A stretch of DNA of 64,000 nucleotides from the NCBI RefSeq assembly GCF_021272185.1, contig NZ_JAJSEC010000004.1, positions 62,001 through 126,000 of the forward strand, given 5' to 3'. Position 1 is the first letter of the stretch. Each line of letters starts with the position of its first letter. Both the position numbers and the translations under genes were made by a program. The DNA comes from Roseivivax sp. GX 12232 (GTDB lineage Bacteria > Pseudomonadota > Alphaproteobacteria > Rhodobacterales > Rhodobacteraceae). Below the pieces are notes generated by a model, which ran no database searches, was not told the DNA's origin, and saw only the letters and a program-made list of their open reading frames with translations. Positions 24,318 to 31,898 of the stretch are shown here, one piece after another.

Positions 24318-24478
24318 GAGGTTTTTGTTTAGCGGAGCGGGCGGCGGGGCCGCCCGCGCTTGGTGTCTCGTCCGGGGCCTTTCGGCCCCGGCCTCGGGTG
24401 TGCCTCCGGCGGGAGGTATTTTTGGCCCGGTCAAGCCTGGGTGGTGGCGCGCCGGGGGTGAGGGGGTGGCGCGGATGG
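24318..24478 (+). repeat. Three-hairpin repeat SR2, copy 1
   Basis: 161 bp differing from copy 2 (34161-34321) at two positions. Three hairpins in a row: GCGGGCGGC/GCCGCCCGC (24337-24357), CCGGGGCC/GGCCCCGG (24372-24391) and CCTCC/GGAGG (24403-24416) followed by TATTTTT. The last looks like an intrinsic terminator and here follows the HIT gene in the right orientation. The strings CCTCCGGCGGGAGG and TATTTTTGGCC are ones I recall as common downstream of genes in Rhodobacterales. The rest of the 246-bp gap to 24564 is unremarkable. Confidence 0.88.
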
Positions 24479-24563
24479 TTGGCCTTTGATTTTTTGGGAG
24501 TGAGAAGGGGTGTGCAAGCCGGGGTGCTCTGTGCTTGTGCCTCGTCCGGGGCTCTGTGTTTGG

Positions 24564-25436
24564 TCAGTCCCTCGGCACTCTCTCGTAGGCCTCCAGGAGG
24601 CTCGACAGGCGCGTTTCGGTCTTCTGGTGCTGTTCGCTGTCCTCGGGCCGCGCGAGGATGTCCATCGCGAGCTTGTTGGCGGCGAAGGTGACGCCCCAGG
24701 AGAGGATGCGGCTAGGGTCCAGGCCGGTGCGGGCGTGAATGCGCTCCGCCATGCGGATCTGGCGGTTCGGGTCGTTCGCGATGCGCGGCATGTGGCTGGG
24801 ATTGGAGAGCGCCAAAGCGTATTCGGCCTCGGGCTCGCCGAAGAGCGGCAGGGGGTCGATGGTGCACCAGTGGCGCGGCGCGCCGATAATATTGGTGTGG
24901 TGCAGGTCGCCGTGCAGCATGCCCCTGTCGCCGCGCGCGTCGCGGTCGAGCGCCGCCGTCGCGATGCCGAGCGCGGTCCTGAAGGGGGCATTCGAGAGCA
25001 CCGCGCTCGCGGCGGGGTCGGCCATGAACATGGCGCTGAAGCGCTTGTCGAGGCGGCGCTCTGGGGTGAAGGCCTGGCGGCGGGCGCGGATCGCCTCGGC
25101 GACGTCGATGATGATCTCGGTGGCCTCCGCATCCCCTCCGCGCTCGACGATATGGGTCAGGAGCGCGCCGTCGAGATGTTCGAGCAGCAGGGCCTTCTCG
25201 GAGGCGCGCAGGAGCCGGACGCAGCGGTGGCCTTCCATGACCGCCAGAAGCTCCGGGGCCTCGGCCTCGTAGCCCGGCGTGCCCGCGTGGTAGACCTTGA
25301 GGATCGCCGGGGAGCCGTCCGCCTGCGCGACCTCGTAGATCTGGGCCCGCGACCGCGAGGGGCCTTCGGCTTTCAACGTCAGGTCCCATTCCGCGAGAAT
25401 CTGCGCAATGTCGGACTCTTCGAGATCCCTTGCCAT
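24564..25436 (-). CDS. APH(6)-like phosphotransferase (aminoglycoside/hydroxyurea kinase family)
   Basis: 290 aa with a protein-kinase-like phosphotransferase fold. Key residues visible are Lys47 (AILKVYH, ATP), the catalytic loop HGDLHHTN with Asp177 and Asn182, and Asp194 in CTIDPLPLFGEPEAEYA, the DFG equivalent. This arrangement resembles the streptomycin 6-kinase/hydroxyurea kinase branch (APH_6_hur). Chromosomal members often have unknown small-molecule substrates, so resistance should not be assumed. Start ATG 25436. Convergent with the HIT gene. Codon use resembles the core genes, while the region just upstream (25437-25965) is distinctly AT-richer. Confidence 0.8.
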   Translation of the reverse strand: MARDLEESDIAQILAEWDLTLKAEGPSRSRAQIYEVAQADGSPAILKVYHAGTPGYEAEAPELLAVMEGHRCVRLLRASEKALLLEHLDGALLTHIVERGGDAEATEIIIDVAEAIRARRQAFTPERRLDKRFSAMFMADPAASAVLSNAPFRTALGIATAALDRDARGDRGMLHGDLHHTNIIGAPRHWCTIDPLPLFGEPEAEYALALSNPSHMPRIANDPNRQIRMAERIHARTGLDPSRILSWGVTFAANKLAMDILARPEDSEQHQKTETRLSSLLEAYERVPRD

Positions 25437-25965
25437 GGGGTAAGGCTATCCGAGACCGCGTGAAATGCCAGAGAATTCGCTTTTAGGTGGTGGTGGGTGG
25501 GCTGCGCAATTCCGCCGGGAATTGATATGAGGTCATTCGCCCATTGCGAGTTTTCTGGAAATGGGGGTCGGAGTCGCACTTGGTATCGACAGAGAAAGCC
25601 GGGTTGCGCAGCTCACGCGGAATAGTCCTTAAAGGCGATCAGCGCAGTCGGAAAGCACGCGTTAGGCGCTGTGGGCGATAATGCGTGACATGTTTCCGCC
25701 GCAATTCGGGCGGGATCAAAATCGCGTATTTAGCGCAGCTCTCAGAAAACCACCCCGCATATAGACAATTCACCCCCATCACCTTCCAATTATGGCGGTC
25801 ATATGGGGAAAACCGTTGAAATTTGGGCAAAAATTGGGCAAATTAATCTTTGTTAACGGGACGCTGCACGGCTCGGGACAGAGACTGCCACCTGAAATCC
25901 GAACAGCGCACGTTGGAACGCCCGGTGCTCAATACGTTCATTCGGCGCCTCGGGGAGGGTGATGT
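25437..25965. other. 529-bp AT-richer gene-free region
   Basis: Between the APH-like gene and the small exported protein at 25966. It is visibly richer in A/T than the flanks (for example near 25680-25860). It holds short direct repeats (AATTTGGGCAAA... near 25820-25845) and a GTTAAC site near 25853. The only open frame over 60 codons (25639-25830, minus) lacks an ATG start and any family resemblance, so it was not called. Probable promoter region for both flanking genes; no clear -35/-10 pair could be assigned. Confidence 0.5.
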
Positions 25966-26220
25966 ATGCGTAGTAAGCTAAGCGTTGTTGCAGCTTTGGC
26001 CGCCATGTCGACAAGGATCGGCCTGCCGGACTCGGCCTTGGCCCAGGAAGCCATCGAATTGCGGGACAGATGCGAGACCTATCTCGAAATCGACGATCGC
26101 GGAATTCTCTTGAACGAGCTTGAAAACCTTCTGGAGCTCGATCCCGACGATCCCTGCATTCCCTTCCTGGTCGATCTTTTGGGTGGGAGCCCGCTGGCCC
26201 AGGCCACCTCGCCTTATTGA
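25966..26220 (+). CDS. Small exported protein of unknown function
   Basis: 84 aa. N-terminal signal-like segment (MRSKLSVVAALAAMST..., possible cleavage after SALA near residue 26) followed by an acidic mature part (ELRDRCETYLEIDD, NELENLLELDPDDPC) with two cysteines (Cys36 and Cys64) that could form a disulfide. Start ATG 25966 has GGGGAGG nine bases upstream, which supports it as a real gene. I do not recognise the family. Preceded by the AT-richer region and convergent with another small exported protein (26351-26797). Confidence 0.65.
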   Translation: MRSKLSVVAALAAMSTRIGLPDSALAQEAIELRDRCETYLEIDDRGILLNELENLLELDPDDPCIPFLVDLLGGSPLAQATSPY

Positions 26221-26250
26221 CCTCGGGCGCGCGGAACGCGCTGCGGTTCC

Positions 26251-26277
26251 ATGTCCGGCGATATTTACGCCGGACAT
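26251..26277. terminator. Possible bidirectional terminator hairpin
   Basis: A 10-bp perfect inverted repeat ATGTCCGGCG / CGCCGGACAT with a 7-base loop (26261-26267), 31 bp after the stop of the 84-aa gene and between two convergent genes. The following sequence (CTTCACGTCTTCTC) is only moderately T-rich, so efficiency is uncertain. Confidence 0.5.
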
Positions 26278-26350
26278 CTTCACGTCTTCTCAATCTTTGA
26301 GCGGTAGTCCTGATGCCAGTCGCGCGTGGCTCTGCAGTGCTGCGCGGGGC

Positions 26351-26797
26351 TTACGCGGTCCGGCAGGGCCGGAGGTATTGCGCGGCATAGGAATAATCCA
26401 TGCGCTTCAGGCGGGAGGAAAGGCCGCCCTGCTGGGAAATCCACTGACGCACCCAGGCGGGGTAGCGTTTCACGAGGTAGTCCGTGCCCCATTTGTTCAT
26501 GTCGCTGCGGGCGCCGAAGGCACGGTGAAAATGAAAGGAGGCGCCGGGGGCGATGCAGGTCTGAGAGGGGCTCAGCGACAGGAACAGCGTACAGGCCGAG
26601 GCGCAGGGGCCGTTGAAGGCGACAAGCGTCTGCTGGTTGCGCGCCCGGGCGACCCGTTGGGCGTATTCGACGACGCTGCCGCCGTTGTCGCGGCCGATCA
26701 GCAGCACCTGCCCGTTCGAGCCGGTGTTGGCAGTGGTCGTGGTGGCCGTCAGGCAAGTCAATGCAATTGCCGCAGCAATACCTTTTAGGGATAGCAT
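26351..26797 (-). CDS. Exported ClpP/crotonase-fold-like small protein
   Basis: 148 aa with a signal peptide (MLSLKGIAAAIALTCLTATTTTA, cleavage near residue 23). The mature part contains NGPCASACTLFLSL followed by CIAPGASFHFHRA, a pattern seen in periplasmic proteins related to the ClpP class (COG3904-like), where the Ser of SACT is the expected nucleophile and a following His (FHFHRA) the base. Length is shorter than full serine-protease members, so it may be a minimal or non-catalytic version. Start ATG 26797 has GAGG upstream. Convergent with the 84-aa exported protein gene. Function not known. Confidence 0.68.
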   Translation of the reverse strand: MLSLKGIAAAIALTCLTATTTTANTGSNGQVLLIGRDNGGSVVEYAQRVARARNQQTLVAFNGPCASACTLFLSLSPSQTCIAPGASFHFHRAFGARSDMNKWGTDYLVKRYPAWVRQWISQQGGLSSRLKRMDYSYAAQYLRPCRTA

Positions 26798-27188
26798 GCT
26801 CGTACCTCGTTCCCGGCGACTCTGACGTTCGCCTTCCGCTTTCTTCAGCTGCCGCGACCGACCTCGGGGAGGACCCCTCTGGGCGATGGCGACACCTGTT
26901 GGGTGACGAACATGATGCGTCAGGGGACGAAATCAATACGGCATTCACGGGACCGGAGCGGGGCAAACCCGGGGCGGCGGAGCCCGCCAAACGCGGGTCA
27001 CGAAGGGTCTCACCGGGATTTCAGGGGGTTACAGAGGGCGATCAACATGTCGTGGTTGTGAGGCCAGATATAACCACATGGAGCGATAGAATCGCCATCC
27101 TGACGACGGGAGGCAGAATTCCGCAACATGTTGTCTGATTGCCACGCTTTTCGCTGTGCAGCGCTCGCCGACGATAGCGGAGACCCGC
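26798..27188. other. 391-bp gene-free region
   Basis: Between the exported protein gene (26797) and the stop of the 1569-aa protein (27189). It is less GC-rich than most of the window, especially around 27050-27150. No open frame with a credible start and no clear terminator or repeat was found. It presumably contains the promoter for the minus-strand gene at 26797. Confidence 0.4.
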
Positions 27189-30100
27189 TCAGCCCGCCGG
27201 CGCGGCAGGCACCGTCGAATCGACCGATACCCAACGGCAGGGCAGCTTGAACAGGGCCTCGAGCTCGCCTTCGGTGGGCATGCGCCGCCGCCTTGGGTCG
27301 AACATCGCATCAGAGCGCCCGGCGGCAGGGCAGAGCACCTCGAGCCCCTGGGCGGTGATCTCCGGGATGCCCTCGATCGGGATGCGCGCGAGGTAGGGAT
27401 CGCAGAGCACCACGGTCTTGGCCCTGGCCTCCTGGAAGGCGCTGATCTGCTCGATCCGGCCCGCGTCGAGCAGCTCGCTGATCTGCGGGCGGAAGGTCAG
27501 GTCGGTGTCGTTCTCGTAGTCGGGCCAATGGAAAATGCCGATCCGCCCGGCGCGGCGGCTCTCGGCCTCCACATGCGCCGCGATCCAGTCGACCCCCACC
27601 GCCTTGTTGGAGAAATCCGCGATGAAGAGGCACCTGAGCCGCGCCGGGCGATTGTCGCGCGGCAGGATCGGCCGGGGCGCCGGATAGGCGCGGCTGTCCT
27701 CGGCCTGCCAGGGCAGGGTCAGCTCCTCCGAGGGCAGCGCGGTTTGCCAGCGGCGATAGGTGCGGAAGTAATCCTTCCGCAGCCCGTGGAAGACCGTCTT
27801 CACATGCGTGACGCTTTGCTGGGTCAGCGAGTCCGGCCGCACCATGCTGAGGGCCAGCGGCAGGTCCCGGTCGGTCTCGGCCACGGCCCGCGCGCCGTAG
27901 CGCGTCTTGAACCGCCAGATGAACTCGTTGTCGCCGCCGGCGCGCACGTTGTCCCAAGGGCCGATCTCGGAAAGGACGGCCTTGGGGATCAGGAACGACG
28001 ATTGGTTCAGGCTGATCAGCATCTCCTCCGGGCGCCAGTAGCCGACCGCGAAGAGGTCGTCGTAGACACGCAGCCAGCGCGAGATGACGCCGACCGCCCC
28101 TTCCGCCTCGCGCAGGCGTTTGAGCTGCCATTCGATCTTCTGGGGATGCGACCAGTCGTCGGCGTCATGGACGGTGACATAGTCGCCGCTGGCCTGCGCC
28201 ATGCCGGCGTTCCGGGCCAGATAGGCGCCGCCGTTGGCGGGCATTTGGATCAGCGAGACCCGCGGGTCCTCGGCGGCGATGCGGGTCACGATCTCGCAGC
28301 TCTCGTCACTGCTGCAATCGTCGACCACGATGATTTCGAGGTTGCTCCAGGTCTGCTCGCGCATGCTGCGGATGGCGTTGCCGATCGTGGCCGCGCCGTT
28401 GAACATCGGCATGACGACCGAGACCTTGGCCTGTTGTAGCTGGCTCTCCGGCGGGCCGTCGAGGATCGCGCCGCGGATGTTGCTCAGGCTCAGCGGTTGC
28501 TCCGCGTCGCGCTTCTCGATGCCGACCGCGCCTTTGGTCAGGAAGACACGGTTGATCCAGGCGAGCCGCTCCGCCTCGCCCTCGGCGGGCGCATCGGGCC
28601 CCGGGCCGCCGTAGGTATTGGCGATCTGGAACAAGAGGTTGGGATCGTCGGGATTGCGGGCCAGCATCTGCAGCGCCAGCTCCCGCGCCGCCTCGGGCTG
28701 GCCAAGCTGGATGAGGCAGTTCGCCTCGGCCAGTACCAGCCCCCGCGAGCCCATCTTGCCCAGGGCGCGCGCCTCGCGGATGAACTCGAGCGAGGTCTTG
28801 TAATCGCCAAGATAGCTGGTCCAGCGGCCGAGGCCCCAGGCCGCCAGCGCGCGCTGGCTGGCGGGCGCCTTCGGCGCGCGGAGCGCCAGTTCCAGCGCGT
28901 CCCGGGCCGGGCCGGAATAGCCGCGCCAGAGACGCCGCTCGAGCACCGCGGGCGCGGGCTTGGCCAGCGGCCCCTCGACAAGGGCGTTGCGCGCGGCGCG
29001 CTCGGCCTCGGCGATCACCTTGGTGAGCGCGCTCGGCGCCTCCTGCGCGCCGCGTGCATGCAGGCTCGCCGAAAGCATCCAGAAGGGCATGATCCCGTCG
29101 TGCGGATGGAAGATGGGCTTGCGCGCGAAGCCCAGCGCCCGCTCGCTCCAGGCCTCGGGGGTGAACCGCGCCTGGGCCGCGTAGATCAGCGGCAGGATCC
29201 GGTCCTTGTCGAAGGCCGAGAGCTGCTTGTGCCCCCATTTCGGCTTCAGGTGTTCCGCCAGCAGCCAGCCGAAGGCATGCGCCAGCCCGCGCCCGTCCCG
29301 CGAGGTGAACTCCCACAGCCGGTCGCCGCATTGCTTGGCCAGCGTCGCCAGATGCGTCCAGCACTGCAGGTTGAAATAGCAGTAGTGCCGGGTCTGGGTG
29401 CGCTGCAGCTCGTGCTTCTGGACGCCGTTGCCGTCGAACTGCCCGGCGATCCGTTCGCGGCTCCTGCGGAAGGTCTCGCAGAGCCTGGGGATGTCGCCGA
29501 GATAGGCCGCGATGGCGCCGACCTGCAGGTCGTAACAGGTGCCGTGGTTGTTGCGCGCCCGCGCCTCCTGCAACCCTTGCGGGCTTTCGAGCAGCCAGGT
29601 GAGATATTCCTCCAGCCAGAGGGTCAGCGCGGCCTTGTCCGCCTCCGGCCAGGCGCCGGCGCGTTCGAGCAGGCGGACGGCGTCGAGCAGGAAGTAGAGG
29701 TCCTTCATCTCGATCAGCCCGCTCGCCGAGTGCGCCTCGCGCTGGGCCGCCGGGTTGACCTGGGCGAACTCCAGGTGCGGGGCCATGCGGGTCTCGGGGT
29801 CGATGAACCAGCACCTGAGCAGCCGCGCCGCGTGGTCGAGATAGGCGGTCTTGCCGCTCACCGTTCCGGCCAGCGCCAGCACGGTGGTGTCGTCGAAGAG
29901 CCGCTGCAGCCGCGTCCGGTCGTATTGGTCGCTGAGGGGCTCGTAGAGCACGGTGCCCGGCGCGCGCAGCCCGTCGCGGTAGGTGCCCGAGCGTCCGTCG
30001 GGGGCGTTGGGGTCGGGCCACCAATAGGGCGCGGGGTGGTAATAGTCGTGCTTGTCGCCGCTGGGCGGCGTCAGCGTCTTGTCCGTGACCGAATAGGGCC

Positions 30101-31898
30101 CGCGCTGCAGCGCCAGCTCGGCCTCCTGCAAGAGCCGGTCGCGGATCAGCCCTTTCGAGGAGTCCTGCGGGGCCGCGCGCAGCGCAAGCAGCGTGTCCTC
30201 GTCGTAAGCCGTCAGCCGCGCCGGATCGAAACCGCGCGCCAGCGCCTTGCGGTCCAGCTCGTCGAGGATCGTGACGATGGCCTCGGCCCGGGCGGCCCCG
30301 CGCCCAACCAGCGCCTCGGTCGACTGTTCGTCCAGATGCGCGCTGCCCGAGGAGAGCCGCGCCACCCAGCCCGCCTGGCCGAAGTCGCCGGCCTCCCTGG
30401 CGCGCGCCGGGCGCGGCAGGTCCCAGACGTCGTCCTGCCAGCTGTCCCAGGCACCGCGCACGCCCAGCCGCCAGAGCAGCTCGACCTTGGGGCGGCGCCC
30501 GTAGTGATAGCTTTCCTCGAACTCCTCCGAGGCGTCGCGGCGGAACAGGATCTGGGGCTCCTCGCCGGTCTCGGGGCGGTGGCCGCGCTTCAGCAGGTCG
30601 GCGTTGTCCAGCGTCCGCGCCATCGGCACGACGTGGTATTTCATGTAGGGCGCCTGCCCGACGTCGCGCAGGATCTGCGACCAGGCCGCCCGCGAGAGAT
30701 AGCAGTTGCCGTCCCAGGGCAGCACCCATTTCGCCCGCGTCCGGCCATCGCGCAGCGCCGCGTTGCGCGCGCCGTTGTTGTTCATCAGGTATCGGTTCTT
30801 GTGCCGCCGCGCATGGGCCTCGGCGCGCATCTGGTCGGCTTTCTGCATGTCATCGTAGCTGCCGTTCAGGAAGAAGGTCAGCTGCGGGAAACTGTCGAGA
30901 TCCCAGTCGACCTGGGCGTAGTTCTCGAGGTCGAAGGGGATGTGCAGATAGGGCTGCTTGTGCTTCTCCAGAAGCGCGAGGATCGCCGCCTCCTGCTCGG
31001 GGGCGGCGATCCGGTTGACCACCCAGCGCTTCTCGCAGCGGGTCAGCCGGGGTTCGTGCTCGAGGATGAACTCCAGGTTGGCCAGCGTCTGCCCGGCCTC
31101 GTGCCGGGGCGGCAGATCGTTGCCGAGGATCCGGTAGAGGACGAAGGTGTCCGCCTCCTGGTCGAGCCCGGTGTCGAGGTATTCCGCCTTCAGCGCCGCG
31201 ATGTCGGCCACCGCTGGCTCCGCGATGACCTCGGTCGGGCGGCGGGGATTGAACCGCGTGCCGGGATCGAGGTTGGCGCCCCGGAACAGGTCGTAATCCG
31301 TGAGCCGCGACCGCAGGAGGCCGGGCTTGCTGAAATCGAGCATGTAGGGCGGCGCCCACTTCGCCCAGATGGTGCGGAAGCGCGCGGTCAGGCGGTCGCC
31401 CGAGGGGGCCTCGAAATAGACGCTGCGCGGGAAGAACTCGACGATGCCCTCGGGGTCGAGGCGCGCCATCTGGTCGGCGTCGTCGGTCAGGAAAAGCGGC
31501 AGGATCGGCTTGGCCCCGCGCTGCATCCGGTCGATCTGCTTCAGCGCGGCGCAAAGCCCGGCGGCGTCGAGCCCGAAAAGCGCCACGGCGACCAGCGGCG
31601 GGGTGCCGCCCTGACCGGGGGCCCGCGGCGCGACCGGCCGGGCCTGCAGTGCTTTCGCGGGCGGGCTCTCGAGGCACCAGCCGGCCTCCTCGGCCCAGCT
31701 CGGATCGGGCAGCGCGGCGGCCTCGATGCGCGGGGTCCTCTCGGTCCGCCAGGCGACAGTCATCGCGCGCGGCTCGCCCGGCGCTGCCGCCGCAACGGGG
31801 CCCGCGGCCCGCGTGGCCCCCTGGGCGGCACAGGGCACGCCCGCGTCCATCTGGTCCTCGTCCTCACGCGGCGGTTCTGGGGCGTCGATCTTGTTCAT
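27189..31898 (-). CDS. Giant fusion protein: alginate-lyase domain joined to GT2 glycosyltransferase
   Basis: 1569 aa without signal peptide or obvious membrane helix. (1) Residues about 250-435 are an unrecognised domain (LYRILGNDLPPRHEAGQTL, KNRYLMNNNGARNAAL). (2) About 590-940 is an alginate-lyase family domain (PF05426): PPSGDKHDYY and PYWWPDP near 610-625, ARNNHGTCYDLQ near 782 with the Asn-His pair, and RTQTRHYCYFNL near 830 with Arg and Tyr matching catalytic positions. (3) About 980-1130 is helical-repeat-like (YLGDYKTSLEFIREA, LGQPEAARELALQML). (4) About 1157-1340 is a family-2 glycosyltransferase with VSVVMPMFNG, VVDDCSSD and HDADDW. (5) About 1415-1569 is a Rossmann-like tail. Start ATG 31898 overlaps the upstream glycosyltransferase stop (ATGA). 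A lyase-type domain fused to a cytosolic glycosyltransferase is odd; it may act in a polysaccharide synthesis or editing complex (inference). Confidence 0.85.
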   Translation of the reverse strand: MNKIDAPEPPREDEDQMDAGVPCAAQGATRAAGPVAAAAPGEPRAMTVAWRTERTPRIEAAALPDPSWAEEAGWCLESPPAKALQARPVAPRAPGQGGTPPLVAVALFGLDAAGLCAALKQIDRMQRGAKPILPLFLTDDADQMARLDPEGIVEFFPRSVYFEAPSGDRLTARFRTIWAKWAPPYMLDFSKPGLLRSRLTDYDLFRGANLDPGTRFNPRRPTEVIAEPAVADIAALKAEYLDTGLDQEADTFVLYRILGNDLPPRHEAGQTLANLEFILEHEPRLTRCEKRWVVNRIAAPEQEAAILALLEKHKQPYLHIPFDLENYAQVDWDLDSFPQLTFFLNGSYDDMQKADQMRAEAHARRHKNRYLMNNNGARNAALRDGRTRAKWVLPWDGNCYLSRAAWSQILRDVGQAPYMKYHVVPMARTLDNADLLKRGHRPETGEEPQILFRRDASEEFEESYHYGRRPKVELLWRLGVRGAWDSWQDDVWDLPRPARAREAGDFGQAGWVARLSSGSAHLDEQSTEALVGRGAARAEAIVTILDELDRKALARGFDPARLTAYDEDTLLALRAAPQDSSKGLIRDRLLQEAELALQRGPYSVTDKTLTPPSGDKHDYYHPAPYWWPDPNAPDGRSGTYRDGLRAPGTVLYEPLSDQYDRTRLQRLFDDTTVLALAGTVSGKTAYLDHAARLLRCWFIDPETRMAPHLEFAQVNPAAQREAHSASGLIEMKDLYFLLDAVRLLERAGAWPEADKAALTLWLEEYLTWLLESPQGLQEARARNNHGTCYDLQVGAIAAYLGDIPRLCETFRRSRERIAGQFDGNGVQKHELQRTQTRHYCYFNLQCWTHLATLAKQCGDRLWEFTSRDGRGLAHAFGWLLAEHLKPKWGHKQLSAFDKDRILPLIYAAQARFTPEAWSERALGFARKPIFHPHDGIMPFWMLSASLHARGAQEAPSALTKVIAEAERAARNALVEGPLAKPAPAVLERRLWRGYSGPARDALELALRAPKAPASQRALAAWGLGRWTSYLGDYKTSLEFIREARALGKMGSRGLVLAEANCLIQLGQPEAARELALQMLARNPDDPNLLFQIANTYGGPGPDAPAEGEAERLAWINRVFLTKGAVGIEKRDAEQPLSLSNIRGAILDGPPESQLQQAKVSVVMPMFNGAATIGNAIRSMREQTWSNLEIIVVDDCSSDESCEIVTRIAAEDPRVSLIQMPANGGAYLARNAGMAQASGDYVTVHDADDWSHPQKIEWQLKRLREAEGAVGVISRWLRVYDDLFAVGYWRPEEMLISLNQSSFLIPKAVLSEIGPWDNVRAGGDNEFIWRFKTRYGARAVAETDRDLPLALSMVRPDSLTQQSVTHVKTVFHGLRKDYFRTYRRWQTALPSEELTLPWQAEDSRAYPAPRPILPRDNRPARLRCLFIADFSNKAVGVDWIAAHVEAESRRAGRIGIFHWPDYENDTDLTFRPQISELLDAGRIEQISAFQEARAKTVVLCDPYLARIPIEGIPEITAQGLEVLCPAAGRSDAMFDPRRRRMPTEGELEALFKLPCRWVSVDSTVPAAPAG

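Noticed and set aside
25639-25830. 63-codon minus-strand frame in the AT-richer region
   Set aside because: TTG start without a ribosome-binding site and no similarity to anything I know.
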